A stretch of DNA of 64,000 bases from DATEGZ01 sp035279905 (GTDB lineage Bacteria > Acidobacteriota > Vicinamibacteria > Vicinamibacterales > SCN-69-37): positions 1-64,000 of the forward strand of contig DATEGZ010000315.1 of NCBI GenBank assembly GCA_035279905.1, in the 5' to 3' direction. Below the pieces are notes generated by a model. That model was given only the letters and a program-made list of their open reading frames with translations, ran no database searches and had not been told where the DNA came from. Below, one piece after another: positions 25,128 through 34,009 of the stretch (its first letter is position 1; each line of letters starts with the position of its first letter). The position numbers and the translations under genes are program-made.

Positions 25128-26699
25128 ATGAAAATACGCGAGCTCAGAATCCATTTCGCGGCAGTGTGCCTGGCGCTGGCATCCGCGGTGCTCCTCGCCA
25201 AGGGCGAGCCACCCCCGCCCGCGCAGGGCACCTGGACCACGCTCACCAATGACGCGCCGACTGCCGTCGGTGTGATGATGCAGCTCACCGACGGCAGCGT
25301 CATCGCGCAGGGCTGGGACCCGGGCGACAACTGGTATCGTCTCGCGCCCGATGCGTCCGGCAGCTACCTCAACGGCACATGGACGCAGCTGGCGTCGATG
25401 AGCATTCCGCGTTTGTACTTTGCGTCGCACATCCTCCGGGACGGGAGGCTGTGGCTGCTGGGCGGCGAGTACACCGGCACGCCGTTCCGCGCGGTGTTCA
25501 CGAACACCGGCGAGGTCTACGATCCGCTGACGAACGCGTGGTCGCCGATCACCCACCACCCCGAAACCCGGTTCGGCGACGATCCAAGCATGCTGCTGGA
25601 CGGCGATCGGATCCTGGCGGGTTCGATCAACACCCAGCGGACCTACTTGTACAACATCGCGACGAACTCGTGGTCCGCGCCGATCAGCAAGGTCTACAAC
25701 GATCGCAGCGACGAGGAAGGGTGGGTCAAGCTGGCGGACGGCAGCGTGCTGAACTACGACCTGTTCAAGAGCAAGTCGCTCGTGCCTCCGGGCCCCGGCA
25801 GCTACGCCGAGAGATTCGACCCGATCGCGAACCAGTGGTTGAGCATCAGCCCGAGCGACGGCACGGCGAACGGATTCATTCCGCAGCTCAGCGCCAACTC
25901 GGTCGGCTCCGAGCTCGGACCTCCGCTCCGCCTCCACGACGGCCGGATCTTCATCGTCGGCGCCACCGGCCACACGGCCTTCTACGACCCGTCCATCAAC
26001 ACCTGGGCCGCTGGCCCGGATGTCATGGGCACGCTGAACGGCAGTCCGGCGCTCTTTGGCGCGGACGATGCGCCTGGAGCCGTGCTGCCGAACGGCCATG
26101 TGATCTTCGCCGCGGACGCCGGTCCGACGCGCGGCGTGTTTCGTGGTCCGGCGCAGTTATTCGAGCTCGATCCAGACACGAACACGCTCTCGTCGCTGCC
26201 AAGCCCGACGCCGCATCTCGATGATCCGGATTTTCCGGCGTACGTGTTGCGGTTCCTGGTCCTGCCAACCGGTCAGGTGTTGATGACCGACAGCGTTGAC
26301 GGGACGGTGTATCTGTACAACCCGCCGGGAGACGCGCCGAACCTGCTCCGTCCGCGGATCGAAGGCATCAAGTACAACGGCAATGGCCGGTTCACGCTCT
26401 CGGGCCAGCAGCTGAACGGTCAGAGCGCCGGATCCGCTTACGGTGACGATTCGGAGAGCGATTCGAACTATCCAATCGTCAGTCTCGCCGACCACAGCGG
26501 CCACGTCTTCTACGCGCGCACGACGAACTGGAGCACCACGGGCGTGGGCACGAACACGGCGAGGGGAACGGTGGATTTCACGCTGCCGGCATCACTGACG
26601 CAGGATGGCATCTACTTTGTGACAGTCAGCGGCGCGGGCATTTCGTCGGTGGCCCCGATCGCGCTGCATGTAACGGCCGCCATGATTGCAGGTTCCTAG
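25128..26699 (+). CDS. secreted kelch/galactose-oxidase-like beta-propeller protein
   Basis: The 523-residue protein has a signal peptide (AAVCLALASAVLLAKG, about residues 11-26), then a propeller whose blades contain recurring kelch-type elements: LRDGRLWLLGGEYTG, LLDGDRILAGSI, LHDGRIFIVGATG, LPNGHVIFAADAG and LPTGQVLMTDS. The last 110 residues (RIEGIKYNGNGRFTLSGQQL) look like an Ig-like closing domain, as in galactose oxidase relatives. The copper-ligand pattern of galactose oxidase is not evident, so enzyme activity cannot be claimed. The start has GGGAGG at good spacing. It is divergent from padR. Confidence 0.8.
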   Translation: MKIRELRIHFAAVCLALASAVLLAKGEPPPPAQGTWTTLTNDAPTAVGVMMQLTDGSVIAQGWDPGDNWYRLAPDASGSYLNGTWTQLASMSIPRLYFASHILRDGRLWLLGGEYTGTPFRAVFTNTGEVYDPLTNAWSPITHHPETRFGDDPSMLLDGDRILAGSINTQRTYLYNIATNSWSAPISKVYNDRSDEEGWVKLADGSVLNYDLFKSKSLVPPGPGSYAERFDPIANQWLSISPSDGTANGFIPQLSANSVGSELGPPLRLHDGRIFIVGATGHTAFYDPSINTWAAGPDVMGTLNGSPALFGADDAPGAVLPNGHVIFAADAGPTRGVFRGPAQLFELDPDTNTLSSLPSPTPHLDDPDFPAYVLRFLVLPTGQVLMTDSVDGTVYLYNPPGDAPNLLRPRIEGIKYNGNGRFTLSGQQLNGQSAGSAYGDDSESDSNYPIVSLADHSGHVFYARTTNWSTTGVGTNTARGTVDFTLPASLTQDGIYFVTVSGAGISSVAPIALHVTAAMIAGS

Positions 26700-26741
26700 C
26701 CTGGGCGGCGGTCTGAACTGTCGTTCGGAAGATCACCACGT

Positions 26742-26771
26742 CGGCCCGATTGGCTCATGCCAGTCGGGCCG
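26742..26771 (+). terminator. hairpin after the kelch-like gene
   Basis: A 13-base stem (CGGCCCGATTGGC with GCCAGTCGGGCCG, one G-U pair) and TCAT loop, without a T-run. Stem and upstream TTCGGAAGATCAC resemble the groEL terminator region at 15216-15264. Confidence 0.6.
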
Positions 26772-26838
26772 CGAAGCATGCTCGGCGTGCTCGATCGCGA
26801 ATCGGCGACGTCGAGTCATGGCGTAGAATCCTCCCGCC

Positions 26839-29490
26839 GTGGCGCTACAGGCTGGGAACAGGCTAGGCGCTTATGAGATCCTCGCTCCCCTCGGTGCGGG
26901 CGGGATGGGGGAAGTCTACCGGGCCCGCGACACACGCCTCAATCGCGTCGTCGCTCTGAAAACGCTGTCGCCGTCGTTCCGCGCGGATGCGGATCGTCGC
27001 GCCAGGTTCGAGCGCGAAGCCAAGGCGATTGCCGCGCTGAATCACCCGGGAATCGTCACAATTCATTCGATCGAGGAAGCCGACGGCGCGCCATTCCTCA
27101 CGATGGAGCTGGTCGAAGGCCGGACGCTCGCGGATCTGCTGCCGCGTCACGGCTGGCCGATTGACCGGCTGCTCGCGATCGCCATTCCGCTGGCTGACGC
27201 CGTTGCGGCGGCGCATGCACGCGCCATCACGCATCGCGATCTCAAACCCGCCAACGTCATCGTCACGCCCGACAATCGCGTAAAGGTCCTCGACTTCGGT
27301 CTCGCCAAGCTGCGACCGGACGACGACACCCAGACGATCGCGAATCAGCCGACGGCTCTCGCCACAGCGGAGGGCCATATTCTCGGCACGGTCGCGTACA
27401 TGTCCCCCGAGCAAGCCGAGGGCCGGGCGATCGACGAACGCTCTGATCTCTTCTCGCTGGGCGTCATTCTGTACGAGATGGCCACCGGCGAGCGACCGTT
27501 CACGGGCGACACGACCGTGTCGATCCTGTCTTCCATCATCAAGGACACGGCGCCCACCCTGCACGACGCACGACCCGATCTGCCGGGCGCGTTGACGCGC
27601 ATCGTCAGGCGCGCGCTCGTCAAGGACATCGATCATCGCTATCAGAGCGCCAAGGATCTTCGCAACGATCTCGAGGAACTCAAGCAGGATCTCGACTCGG
27701 GCGCGTTGAAGCCGGGCCCCGACCTCGCGGGCACGACGTCGGCGCGACGGAGTCGCGCGTGGATCGCCGGCGTCGGTGCGGTCGCGCTCGCGGCCATCGG
27801 GCTGCCTCTCTGGTGGCTGGCTAGTCGCTCAGTGTCATCGACCCGGCCGCTCGACGTCGCCTTCACGCAGATCACTTCGACGGCCGGTATTGAACGACGT
27901 CCCAGCCTCTCGCCTGACGGCAAGTGGGTGGTCTACTCGGCGCCGACCGACAGCGGGCAGACACACATCTTCCTCCAGGGCGTCGGCGGGCAAAATGCCA
28001 TCGACCTCACGAAGGATTCGAAGGACGTCGAGTCCGAACCGCAGTTCTCACCTGACGGCGAGCAAATCGTCTTCCGGTCCACACGGCAGGGCGGCGGACT
28101 GTTCGTCATGGGACGCACGGGCGAATTCGTGCGCCGCGTGAGCGCGGCTGGATTCAGTCCGTCCTGGTCACCGGACGGCCACTCTCTTGTCTACACGACG
28201 GTGTACGTCGCGAATCCTTATGGCCGGCTCGGCGTCGGTGAGCTCTGGGTCGTGGCTGTCGGCGGCGGCGAGCCGCGCCGGATCTTCGCGGGGGACGCGG
28301 TGCAGCCGGCCTGGTCTCCGAACGGCAAGCGCATTGCCTTCTGGGCTCTTCCCGCTAACGGCAGTGGTCAGCGCGACATCTTTACGATTTCTGCGGCAGG
28401 TGGAACGCCGGTCGCCGTCACCAACGACGACGCGCTCGACGCGAGCCCGGCGTGGTCAACGGACGGCCGCTTTCTGTATTTCGTCAGCGATCGCGGCGGG
28501 ACGCTGAACCTCTGGCGAATGGCGATCGACGAGGACAGCGGCGCCGTCCGAGGCGCGCCGGAGCCCGTGACAACTCCCACGCCGTTCGACTACGAGCTCG
28601 CGGTCTCCGGCGACGGCCACCGATTGGCGTTCACCGCGTTCACCTACACGTCGAACGTGCAGCGGCTGCCGCTCGATCCGGCAGCCGGGACGGTGGCCGG
28701 TCCGGGCACATGGATCACGTCGGGATCCACGCCCCATGCGCTCCTTACGGTGTCTCCCGACGGCCGCCGCATCGCCACGACGACGCGCTTCGTGCGCGAG
28801 AATGTGAGCGTAGTCGACGTAGACGGCTTGAGACAGCAGATCACTGATGATCGATGGCGCAACCGCTGGCCGGCGTGGTCCCCGGGGGACGGGCAGCAGA
28901 TCGCTTTCAGCTCCAATCGCGGCGCGAGCGGCTTGTACGACGTCTGGATCGTAAACAGCGATTCATCAAACATGCGGCAAGTGACTGAGGGGCTGTCGGC
29001 GTCCTACCTTGCGTGGTCGCCGAATGGCGATCGTATTGCTGCGAGCGATGCGCGGCGGTACGTGACGTGGCTGATCGATCCTCGCCGCCCCGCGACCGAA
29101 CAGCGTCAAGAGCGTCTTCCGGCCCCGCCCGCCAGCATGCAGCAATTCATCTGCCGCAGTTGGTCGCCCGACGGCCGTCGCCTCACCGGCCCCGTCGGCG
29201 GCTCGGCCATCGCGACGTACGACTTCGATTCAAAGACGTATGAGCTCGTGCTCAGCAAGTACCCAGACGCAATTGCGACGCCGGTGCGTTGGTTCGACTC
29301 CCAACGAATCTTGTTTCTCGCCCAGGGCCAGCGGCTCATGATGCTCGACACGGCGACGCACCGGGTACACGAGGTATTTTCCGCGGCTCCTGATTCGATC
29401 ACGGACTTCGCCACGACGCCGGACGGCCGTCAGTTGTTCATCACGCGCGGCTCGGCGGAGGCGGATATCTGGATGGCGACGATCAAGTGA
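26839..29490 (+). CDS. Ser/Thr protein kinase with C-terminal PD40 beta-propeller
   Basis: The 883-residue kinase has a complete catalytic domain: Gly loop GAGGMGEVYRARD (19-31), Lys41 in VALK, catalytic Asp134 in THRDLKPAN, Asp152 in VLDFGLAK, and GTVAYMSPEQAEGR. A membrane helix lies near residues 310-330 (WIAGVGAVALAAIGLPLWWL). The outer part is a TolB-like propeller with repeated blade motifs such as LSPDGKWVVYSA, FSPDGEQIVFRS, WSPNGKRIAFWA and VSPDGRRIATTT. By family, an external propeller would sense a ligand and set kinase activity; the ligand is unknown. The start is GTG at 26839. The next gene begins inside its stop (GTGA). Confidence 0.92.
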   Translation: MALQAGNRLGAYEILAPLGAGGMGEVYRARDTRLNRVVALKTLSPSFRADADRRARFEREAKAIAALNHPGIVTIHSIEEADGAPFLTMELVEGRTLADLLPRHGWPIDRLLAIAIPLADAVAAAHARAITHRDLKPANVIVTPDNRVKVLDFGLAKLRPDDDTQTIANQPTALATAEGHILGTVAYMSPEQAEGRAIDERSDLFSLGVILYEMATGERPFTGDTTVSILSSIIKDTAPTLHDARPDLPGALTRIVRRALVKDIDHRYQSAKDLRNDLEELKQDLDSGALKPGPDLAGTTSARRSRAWIAGVGAVALAAIGLPLWWLASRSVSSTRPLDVAFTQITSTAGIERRPSLSPDGKWVVYSAPTDSGQTHIFLQGVGGQNAIDLTKDSKDVESEPQFSPDGEQIVFRSTRQGGGLFVMGRTGEFVRRVSAAGFSPSWSPDGHSLVYTTVYVANPYGRLGVGELWVVAVGGGEPRRIFAGDAVQPAWSPNGKRIAFWALPANGSGQRDIFTISAAGGTPVAVTNDDALDASPAWSTDGRFLYFVSDRGGTLNLWRMAIDEDSGAVRGAPEPVTTPTPFDYELAVSGDGHRLAFTAFTYTSNVQRLPLDPAAGTVAGPGTWITSGSTPHALLTVSPDGRRIATTTRFVRENVSVVDVDGLRQQITDDRWRNRWPAWSPGDGQQIAFSSNRGASGLYDVWIVNSDSSNMRQVTEGLSASYLAWSPNGDRIAASDARRYVTWLIDPRRPATEQRQERLPAPPASMQQFICRSWSPDGRRLTGPVGGSAIATYDFDSKTYELVLSKYPDAIATPVRWFDSQRILFLAQGQRLMMLDTATHRVHEVFSAAPDSITDFATTPDGRQLFITRGSAEADIWMATIK

Positions 29491-30710
29491 CGACCGTGCC
29501 GAACGTCGGCGCACGCTGGCCGCTCTCGCTGCGCGTCGCGTTCCGATTTGCCGTCTGCTTTTACGCGATCACCACGCTGTATCTGGCGATCGACTATCTC
29601 GTTTCGCTGCTCCCGGTGTCCGAGGGAGTCGCCGAGGCGATTGACGAACGCGGACTGTTCGCCGCGTACGATTGGGCAACGAGACTCCTGTTCGGTTCAG
29701 ACATCGTCTATGCGACGACCGCGGGCTTCATCGCCTACATGAGCACGGCGCTCGCCTGCGCTGGTCTGGCCGCAATCGTCTGGTCGCTCATCGATCGCCG
29801 GCGTCCTTCGTATCCGCGCGCCTACCGCGTCCTGCGCATCTACTTGCGGTACCTGCTCGCCGCGGTCGCGTTGGGCTATGGGGCGGTCAAAGTGCTGCCC
29901 AGCCAGTTCGTGCCGCCCTCGCTCGTCGCGCTCGTCACGCCGCTCGGCGACTTCACCCGCATGCGCCTGCTCTGGCACATGATGGGCACCTCGACGGCGT
30001 ACACGGTCTTCACCGGACTCGTCGAGGTGACTGGCGGTCTCCTGCTCCTCTCGCAGCGCACGACCCCGATTGGCGCGCTCGTGCTCGCCGGCGCGTTTGT
30101 CAACGTGTCGATGCTGAACTTCGGCTACGAAGTCGGCGTCCAGCTCAATTCGACGATCTACGCGCTGATGGCGTTCACGCTGCTGGCGCCTGATGCGGGC
30201 CGGCTCGCAACCGCGTTCCTTGAGACACGCGGCAAGGCGCCCGATTCGAATCCGACACGGCGGCGACTCAGTAGAGTTGTCAAATACGCGGTTATCGTGC
30301 TGCTGGTCGTCATGGACGCCCGTACCGCGTACCTCTCGCGCCGCGAGATGTCACGCGTGCCCGCGCTGTACGGAATCTACGATGTGGTCGAGTTCGTCCG
30401 AGATGGTGTGCCTGTGCCGCCAGGAGATCAAGCGCGCTGGCTCCGGCTCATTCTCGCCGAGCGAGGAACCGGCGCGATTCAGTGGACCCTCGGTGGACGT
30501 GTCGATCCGTACGACGTGACCGAAGACACCGCGAACCGCACGGTGACGCTGACTGCGCGGGGACGCGAACCTCGACCGTTCACGTTGAAGTACTCGCGCG
30601 GGTCCGACGATCTTCTGCAAGTGGCTGGTCGGATCGACGACCACCAGATTCAGGCGCGGCTTCGCGCGATCGACGTCACACAAATGCCCCTACGTCGGCC
30701 TCGTCGGTAG
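29487..30710 (+). CDS. DoxX-like membrane protein coupled to the kinase gene
   Basis: The 407-residue protein has about seven membrane helices in its first 260 residues, including a DoxX-like part (LLAAVALGYGAVKVLPSQFV; VFTGLVEVTGGLLLLS; GALVLAGAFVNVSMLNFGYE), and a hydrophilic C-terminal domain after a last helix near residue 270. DoxX-like proteins are found in redox and stress settings, but this exact form is not assigned a function. The GTG start overlaps the kinase stop (GTGA at 29487-29490), so kinase and membrane protein are made together. Confidence 0.75.
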   Translation: MTTVPNVGARWPLSLRVAFRFAVCFYAITTLYLAIDYLVSLLPVSEGVAEAIDERGLFAAYDWATRLLFGSDIVYATTAGFIAYMSTALACAGLAAIVWSLIDRRRPSYPRAYRVLRIYLRYLLAAVALGYGAVKVLPSQFVPPSLVALVTPLGDFTRMRLLWHMMGTSTAYTVFTGLVEVTGGLLLLSQRTTPIGALVLAGAFVNVSMLNFGYEVGVQLNSTIYALMAFTLLAPDAGRLATAFLETRGKAPDSNPTRRRLSRVVKYAVIVLLVVMDARTAYLSRREMSRVPALYGIYDVVEFVRDGVPVPPGDQARWLRLILAERGTGAIQWTLGGRVDPYDVTEDTANRTVTLTARGREPRPFTLKYSRGSDDLLQVAGRIDDHQIQARLRAIDVTQMPLRRPRR

Positions 30711-30721
30711 CGAGCACGAAA

Positions 30722-31405
30722 CTACCTCGGGCGCGTGCCGACGACGCAGATCCATCCGCGCGACCGCTGCGTGTCGATCTGGACGTCCTGAAATCCGGCC
30801 TGGGCCAGGACGGCCCGGTGCTCCTCCGGCGTGAGGTACGTGGCTCGCAGCAGCCACCGCATCACGGGTCCGTAGATCCAGTCGAGGCTGCGCCCCTTGT
30901 AGGTCTCCGCGATGATCACGAAGCGGCCGCCGGGCGCCAGCACTCGACGGACCTCGCGGACGCTGTTGGCGAAGCCCGGCCAGTAGTAGTGCGTCTCCAC
31001 GGCCGTCACCAGATCGAAGGACGCATCGGGGAACGGCAGGTTCGACACGGACCCCTGATGCACCGCCGCGCGGCCGGATTGAATCAAGTCGGCATTCGTC
31101 TCGCGTGCGATGGCGACACTGGCTGGCGCGTAGTCCACGCCGTCGACGTGACCATCTGATGCCATGGCGGCGAGCCTGCTCATCGTTCGTCCCCCGCCAC
31201 AGCCGATGTCCAGGATGCGCGCACGCGATCCGATCGTCACGTGTCCCAGTCCCCAGGCGGTGACCCGCGAGTGACTCACGTTCATCGTTCGCGCCAGCCG
31301 GCGACCAAGCCAGCCCGACGGGCGCCTGCACTGGCGCGCGAAGGCGTACGCGGCCACCAGGCCGAGGCCGATCGTGACGAGACGACGTGTCAAGGCAAAC
31401 GTCAT
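30722..31405 (-). CDS. class I SAM-dependent methyltransferase with N-terminal membrane segment
   Basis: The 227-residue enzyme starts with a hydrophobic, basic segment (RLVTIGLGLVAAYAFARQ), a likely membrane anchor. It continues with the SAM-binding motif ARILDIGCGGGRTM, motif II VDGVDYAPASVAIA, NLPFPDASFDLVTAVETHYY, and RVLAPGGRFVIIAETYKG. The substrate is unknown; relatives methylate quinones, lipids or small molecules. Its ATG overlaps the stop of the MarR gene (ATGA), so the two form one unit. Confidence 0.87.
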   Translation of the reverse strand: MTFALTRRLVTIGLGLVAAYAFARQCRRPSGWLGRRLARTMNVSHSRVTAWGLGHVTIGSRARILDIGCGGGRTMSRLAAMASDGHVDGVDYAPASVAIARETNADLIQSGRAAVHQGSVSNLPFPDASFDLVTAVETHYYWPGFANSVREVRRVLAPGGRFVIIAETYKGRSLDWIYGPVMRWLLRATYLTPEEHRAVLAQAGFQDVQIDTQRSRGWICVVGTRPR

Positions 31406-31854
31406 TCGGGAAACGCCGCGCGAGCAACGGTGGTGAGGTGACGTAGCCGCGACGCGAGATGCTGCCAGGCCGGGGCACCCACATCCTCCACGACCGCGCG
31501 CTGCGCGGCGATCCAGTGCGGCATGGCCGCCGCGATGCGTGACGCGGCGCGTGCCGTCAGCACCACGTTCCGCGACCGGCGATCGGCGCCCGGGCGGACC
31601 GTGAGGAGGCGCGCCCGGCGGAGCGGCGCCAGCGCGCGGTACAGCGACGTGCGCTCGAACACCAGTTCGTCAGCCAACTCGGCGAGCGCCACCGTTCCGC
31701 CACGCCGCTGGAGCGCTCGAAGGATCGAGAACTGTGTCGTCGTCAGCCCTGCGCGCGAGAGATGGACGTCATAGAGCCGCGCGAGCGACCGCGACGCCCG
31801 CCGGAGCGTGCCGGCGGCGCACGGCAAGCGGTCGGGCCGGGGGGATGCGCGCAT
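31402..31854 (-). CDS. MarR-family regulator paired with a methyltransferase
   Basis: The 150-residue winged-helix protein has LTTTQFSILRALQRRGGTVA then ALAELADELVFERTSLYRAL (helix-turn-helix) and the wing PGADRRSRNVVLTARA. It overlaps the methyltransferase gene by four bases and is the first gene of the pair. A perfect 18-base palindrome lies directly before its start codon, so autorepression is likely. The inducing ligand is unknown. Confidence 0.88.
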   Translation of the reverse strand: MRASPRPDRLPCAAGTLRRASRSLARLYDVHLSRAGLTTTQFSILRALQRRGGTVALAELADELVFERTSLYRALAPLRRARLLTVRPGADRRSRNVVLTARAASRIAAAMPHWIAAQRAVVEDVGAPAWQHLASRLRHLTTVARAAFPE

Positions 31855-31855
31855 A

Positions 31856-31873
31856 ATGTTGAGTAGTCAACAT
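31856..31873. promoter_or_regulatory. operator-like palindrome before the MarR gene
   Basis: ATGTTGA, four bases, TCAACAT: perfect 7-base arms (31856-31873) two bases ahead of the start codon. A GTTGA-N4-TCAAC core is typical of MarR-type operators. Confidence 0.7.
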
Positions 31874-31929
31874 AAATCGTCGCACCGACGACCGTCAAGG
31901 ACCGTGACGGCGCGCGGCCTGTGTTGCGG

Positions 31930-32733
31930 CTACACGTCCCTTCGCTCGAAGACGACCAGCGCCGCCCCGAGCCCTGCGAGCGAGACAACGGCCAGCACGA
32001 CCCCATCGTGCCAGCCGAGTCCGGTCTCCACGATGTTCTGCGGCTGGTAGTAGGTGAAGAGCGACAGCCATCGCGCCCAGCCGAGCGGCTGCCAGACGCG
32101 GGCGAGGAACTCGAGGACGAACGAGACCGCGATCACACCCGCAGTCCACGCGATGGCGGATCCAGACTCGCGTCCGATCGCGCTGAAAAGCAGCGCCATG
32201 CCGGTCCAGCTGACGAACAACAGCCAGGCAGATGCGGGCACGGCGGCGACCTGCGCCGCCGTGACGCCCAGCGAGCGCAACTGCAGGCCCAATGCCATCC
32301 CGCTCCACGCCGCGGCGGCGAGAATCCCGAGCCCCAGGGCGATCGTCAGCCACGCGGCCAGGACGTGCGCCCAGCGCGGAATCGGCCGCGACGCCAGCAG
32401 ATCGAACGTCCCCCGGCCGATTTCGCCGGCCAGCGAGCCGGCCGCCACGCGGATGATCCACGCGGAGAGGAGCGTCAGAAAGAAGGGATGGAGATAGCCG
32501 AACGCGAGCACGCCCTGAGGCGTCGCGAGCGCGAGCTGACCCTCCGCAAACGCCGACATTTCTTTCGGCAGCAGTGCCAACAATCCGCCAACGAATCCCG
32601 CTTGACCCTGGGAAGGTGCGATCCGGGTGATGACGACTTCAAACAACGCCAGGCCGCACGCGATCACCGACAGCGCCGTGAAGTGTTGCCGCCAGAGGCG
32701 GACGAGGAGCGCTCGCATCGTGCGCCCGGTCAT
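31930..32733 (-). CDS. ABC-2 type transporter permease
   Basis: The 267-residue protein has six membrane helices, for example ALSVIACGLALFEVVITRIA, FGYLHPFFLTLLSAWIIRVA and AGVIAVSFVLEFLARVW. GSLAGEIGRGTFDLLASRPI is the conserved cytoplasmic loop of ABC-2 permeases. It is coupled to the ATPase gene upstream by ATGA (32730-32733). The longer open frame upstream is a shadow of the ATPase gene. The exported substrate is unknown. Confidence 0.88.
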   Translation of the reverse strand: MTGRTMRALLVRLWRQHFTALSVIACGLALFEVVITRIAPSQGQAGFVGGLLALLPKEMSAFAEGQLALATPQGVLAFGYLHPFFLTLLSAWIIRVAAGSLAGEIGRGTFDLLASRPIPRWAHVLAAWLTIALGLGILAAAAWSGMALGLQLRSLGVTAAQVAAVPASAWLLFVSWTGMALLFSAIGRESGSAIAWTAGVIAVSFVLEFLARVWQPLGWARWLSLFTYYQPQNIVETGLGWHDGVVLAVVSLAGLGAALVVFERRDV

Positions 32734-33614
32734 CGGTACTGCTCCAGGAACGCGTCCTCGAGCCGCTGGGGCTCGATGAGGAGATCGCGGACCGCCTGTG
32801 CCGCGAGGCGGCTGGCCAGTTCGGGCACGCGGTCTGCGGACACCATCAGCTCGATCCGCGTGCCCGATCGACCGAGAATCTGCCCGAACGCCGACAAATC
32901 GATGACCGCCGGCTCGTCTCGGAAGACGACGGTGACGCGGCGCGGCAGTGTCCGCCGGAGATCGTCGACGCTGCCAACAGTGAGAAGGCGGCCGGCGCGC
33001 AGCATCGCCACTCGCTGACACACGCGCTCGACCTCCGGCAAGACGTGCGACGAGAAGAAGATCGTCGTTCCCTTCTTCGCCAGATCGAAGAGCAAGTCGT
33101 AGAACGCAATCTGCATCAGCGGGTCGAGGCCTTTGGATGGCTCATCGAGCAGCGCGAGACGCGGGCCACACTGGAGCGCCTGCGCGATGCCGAGTTTTTG
33201 TCGCATTCCGTCGGAGTACGATCCCACGGGCCGGCTGAGATCCGCGGCGCTCAAGTGCAGGCGCTCGATCACCTCCTGCCGCCACACGGCCGGCCGGCCG
33301 CCGATCGCCGCGAGCATGTCCAGAGTCCGGGCGCCGGACACGCGCGGCCAGAACGTCAGCGTACCGGGCAGGTAGCCCACGTCGCGGCGCCAGGCGGATC
33401 CCGCCGACACGTCGTGCCCGAGCACCGCGGCTCGTCCCGACGACGGTGCGATGAGCCCAAGCAGCAGGCGGATGGTGGTGGTCTTTCCGGCGCCGTTCTG
33501 GCCAAGAAAGCCGAAGATCTCGCCGGCCTGGACCGTAAGTGACAAGTCTTCGAGGGCTCTGACCCGTCCGTAGCGTTTGCTCAGACTTGCGGTCTCGATC
33601 GCCGGCAGCTCCAC
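32730..33614 (-). CDS. ABC transporter ATP-binding protein
   Basis: The 294-residue ATPase has Walker A GQNGAGKTTT, the signature helix YSDGMRQKLGIAQAL (a variant of LSGGQ usual in ABC-2 exporters), Walker B LALLDEPSKGLDP and the switch His in FFSSHVLPEVE. A C-terminal extension of about 85 residues (RRVTVVFRDEPAVIDLSAFG) is typical of exporter ATPases. It drives the permease encoded directly downstream. Lys in DEPSKGLDP replaces the more common Thr/Ala. Confidence 0.93.
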   Translation of the reverse strand: MELPAIETASLSKRYGRVRALEDLSLTVQAGEIFGFLGQNGAGKTTTIRLLLGLIAPSSGRAAVLGHDVSAGSAWRRDVGYLPGTLTFWPRVSGARTLDMLAAIGGRPAVWRQEVIERLHLSAADLSRPVGSYSDGMRQKLGIAQALQCGPRLALLDEPSKGLDPLMQIAFYDLLFDLAKKGTTIFFSSHVLPEVERVCQRVAMLRAGRLLTVGSVDDLRRTLPRRVTVVFRDEPAVIDLSAFGQILGRSGTRIELMVSADRVPELASRLAAQAVRDLLIEPQRLEDAFLEQYR

Positions 33615-33716
33615 GGAATCAGTCTACGACCGACCGGCAGCACATCTTCGACCTGGACATCGGCGGGACATTTCTCGACGAACGCGGATCTTGCGCGATC
33701 AACACGGCGCGCGCGC

Positions 33717-33911
33717 TCAGGGCCGCCCGCCCAGCAGGCGCGCCGGAAGCCGGACGAGCGCACGAAGGAACTCGAAGACGCCATCGACGACGAGGCCGAG
33801 CAGGCGAAACGGCAACAGCAGGAGCCAGACCACGGGATAGAGGACCAGCGCGAGGAGCGCCACCGGCCAGCAGACCACCAGCAGGATGAGCCAGAGGAGA
33901 AACTTCGCCAT
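33717..33911 (-). CDS. small membrane protein, 64 residues
   Basis: The 64-residue product has two adjoining hydrophobic stretches (AKFLLWLILLVVCWPVALLA and YPVVWLLLLPFRLLGLVVDG) and ends in a basic tail with LVRLPARLLGGRP. It lies 102 bases upstream of the ABC ATPase gene in the same direction and might belong to that operon. The gap between (33615-33716) shows nothing else. No family recognised; a weak ribosome site keeps confidence moderate. Confidence 0.65.
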   Translation of the reverse strand: MAKFLLWLILLVVCWPVALLALVLYPVVWLLLLPFRLLGLVVDGVFEFLRALVRLPARLLGGRP

Positions 33912-34009
33912 GCTTTGTACATACGAGACGGCGTGCCGATTGGTGCGCCCCTGGACTGGGACGATCGGCCGGAAGTTGCGGTAACATCGGCCCAACCCGG
34001 AGGCCGACC

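Noticed and set aside
31892..31910. CCGTCA/TGACGG hairpin upstream of the MarR gene
   Set aside because: Six-base arms only; occurs easily by chance in GC-rich sequence.
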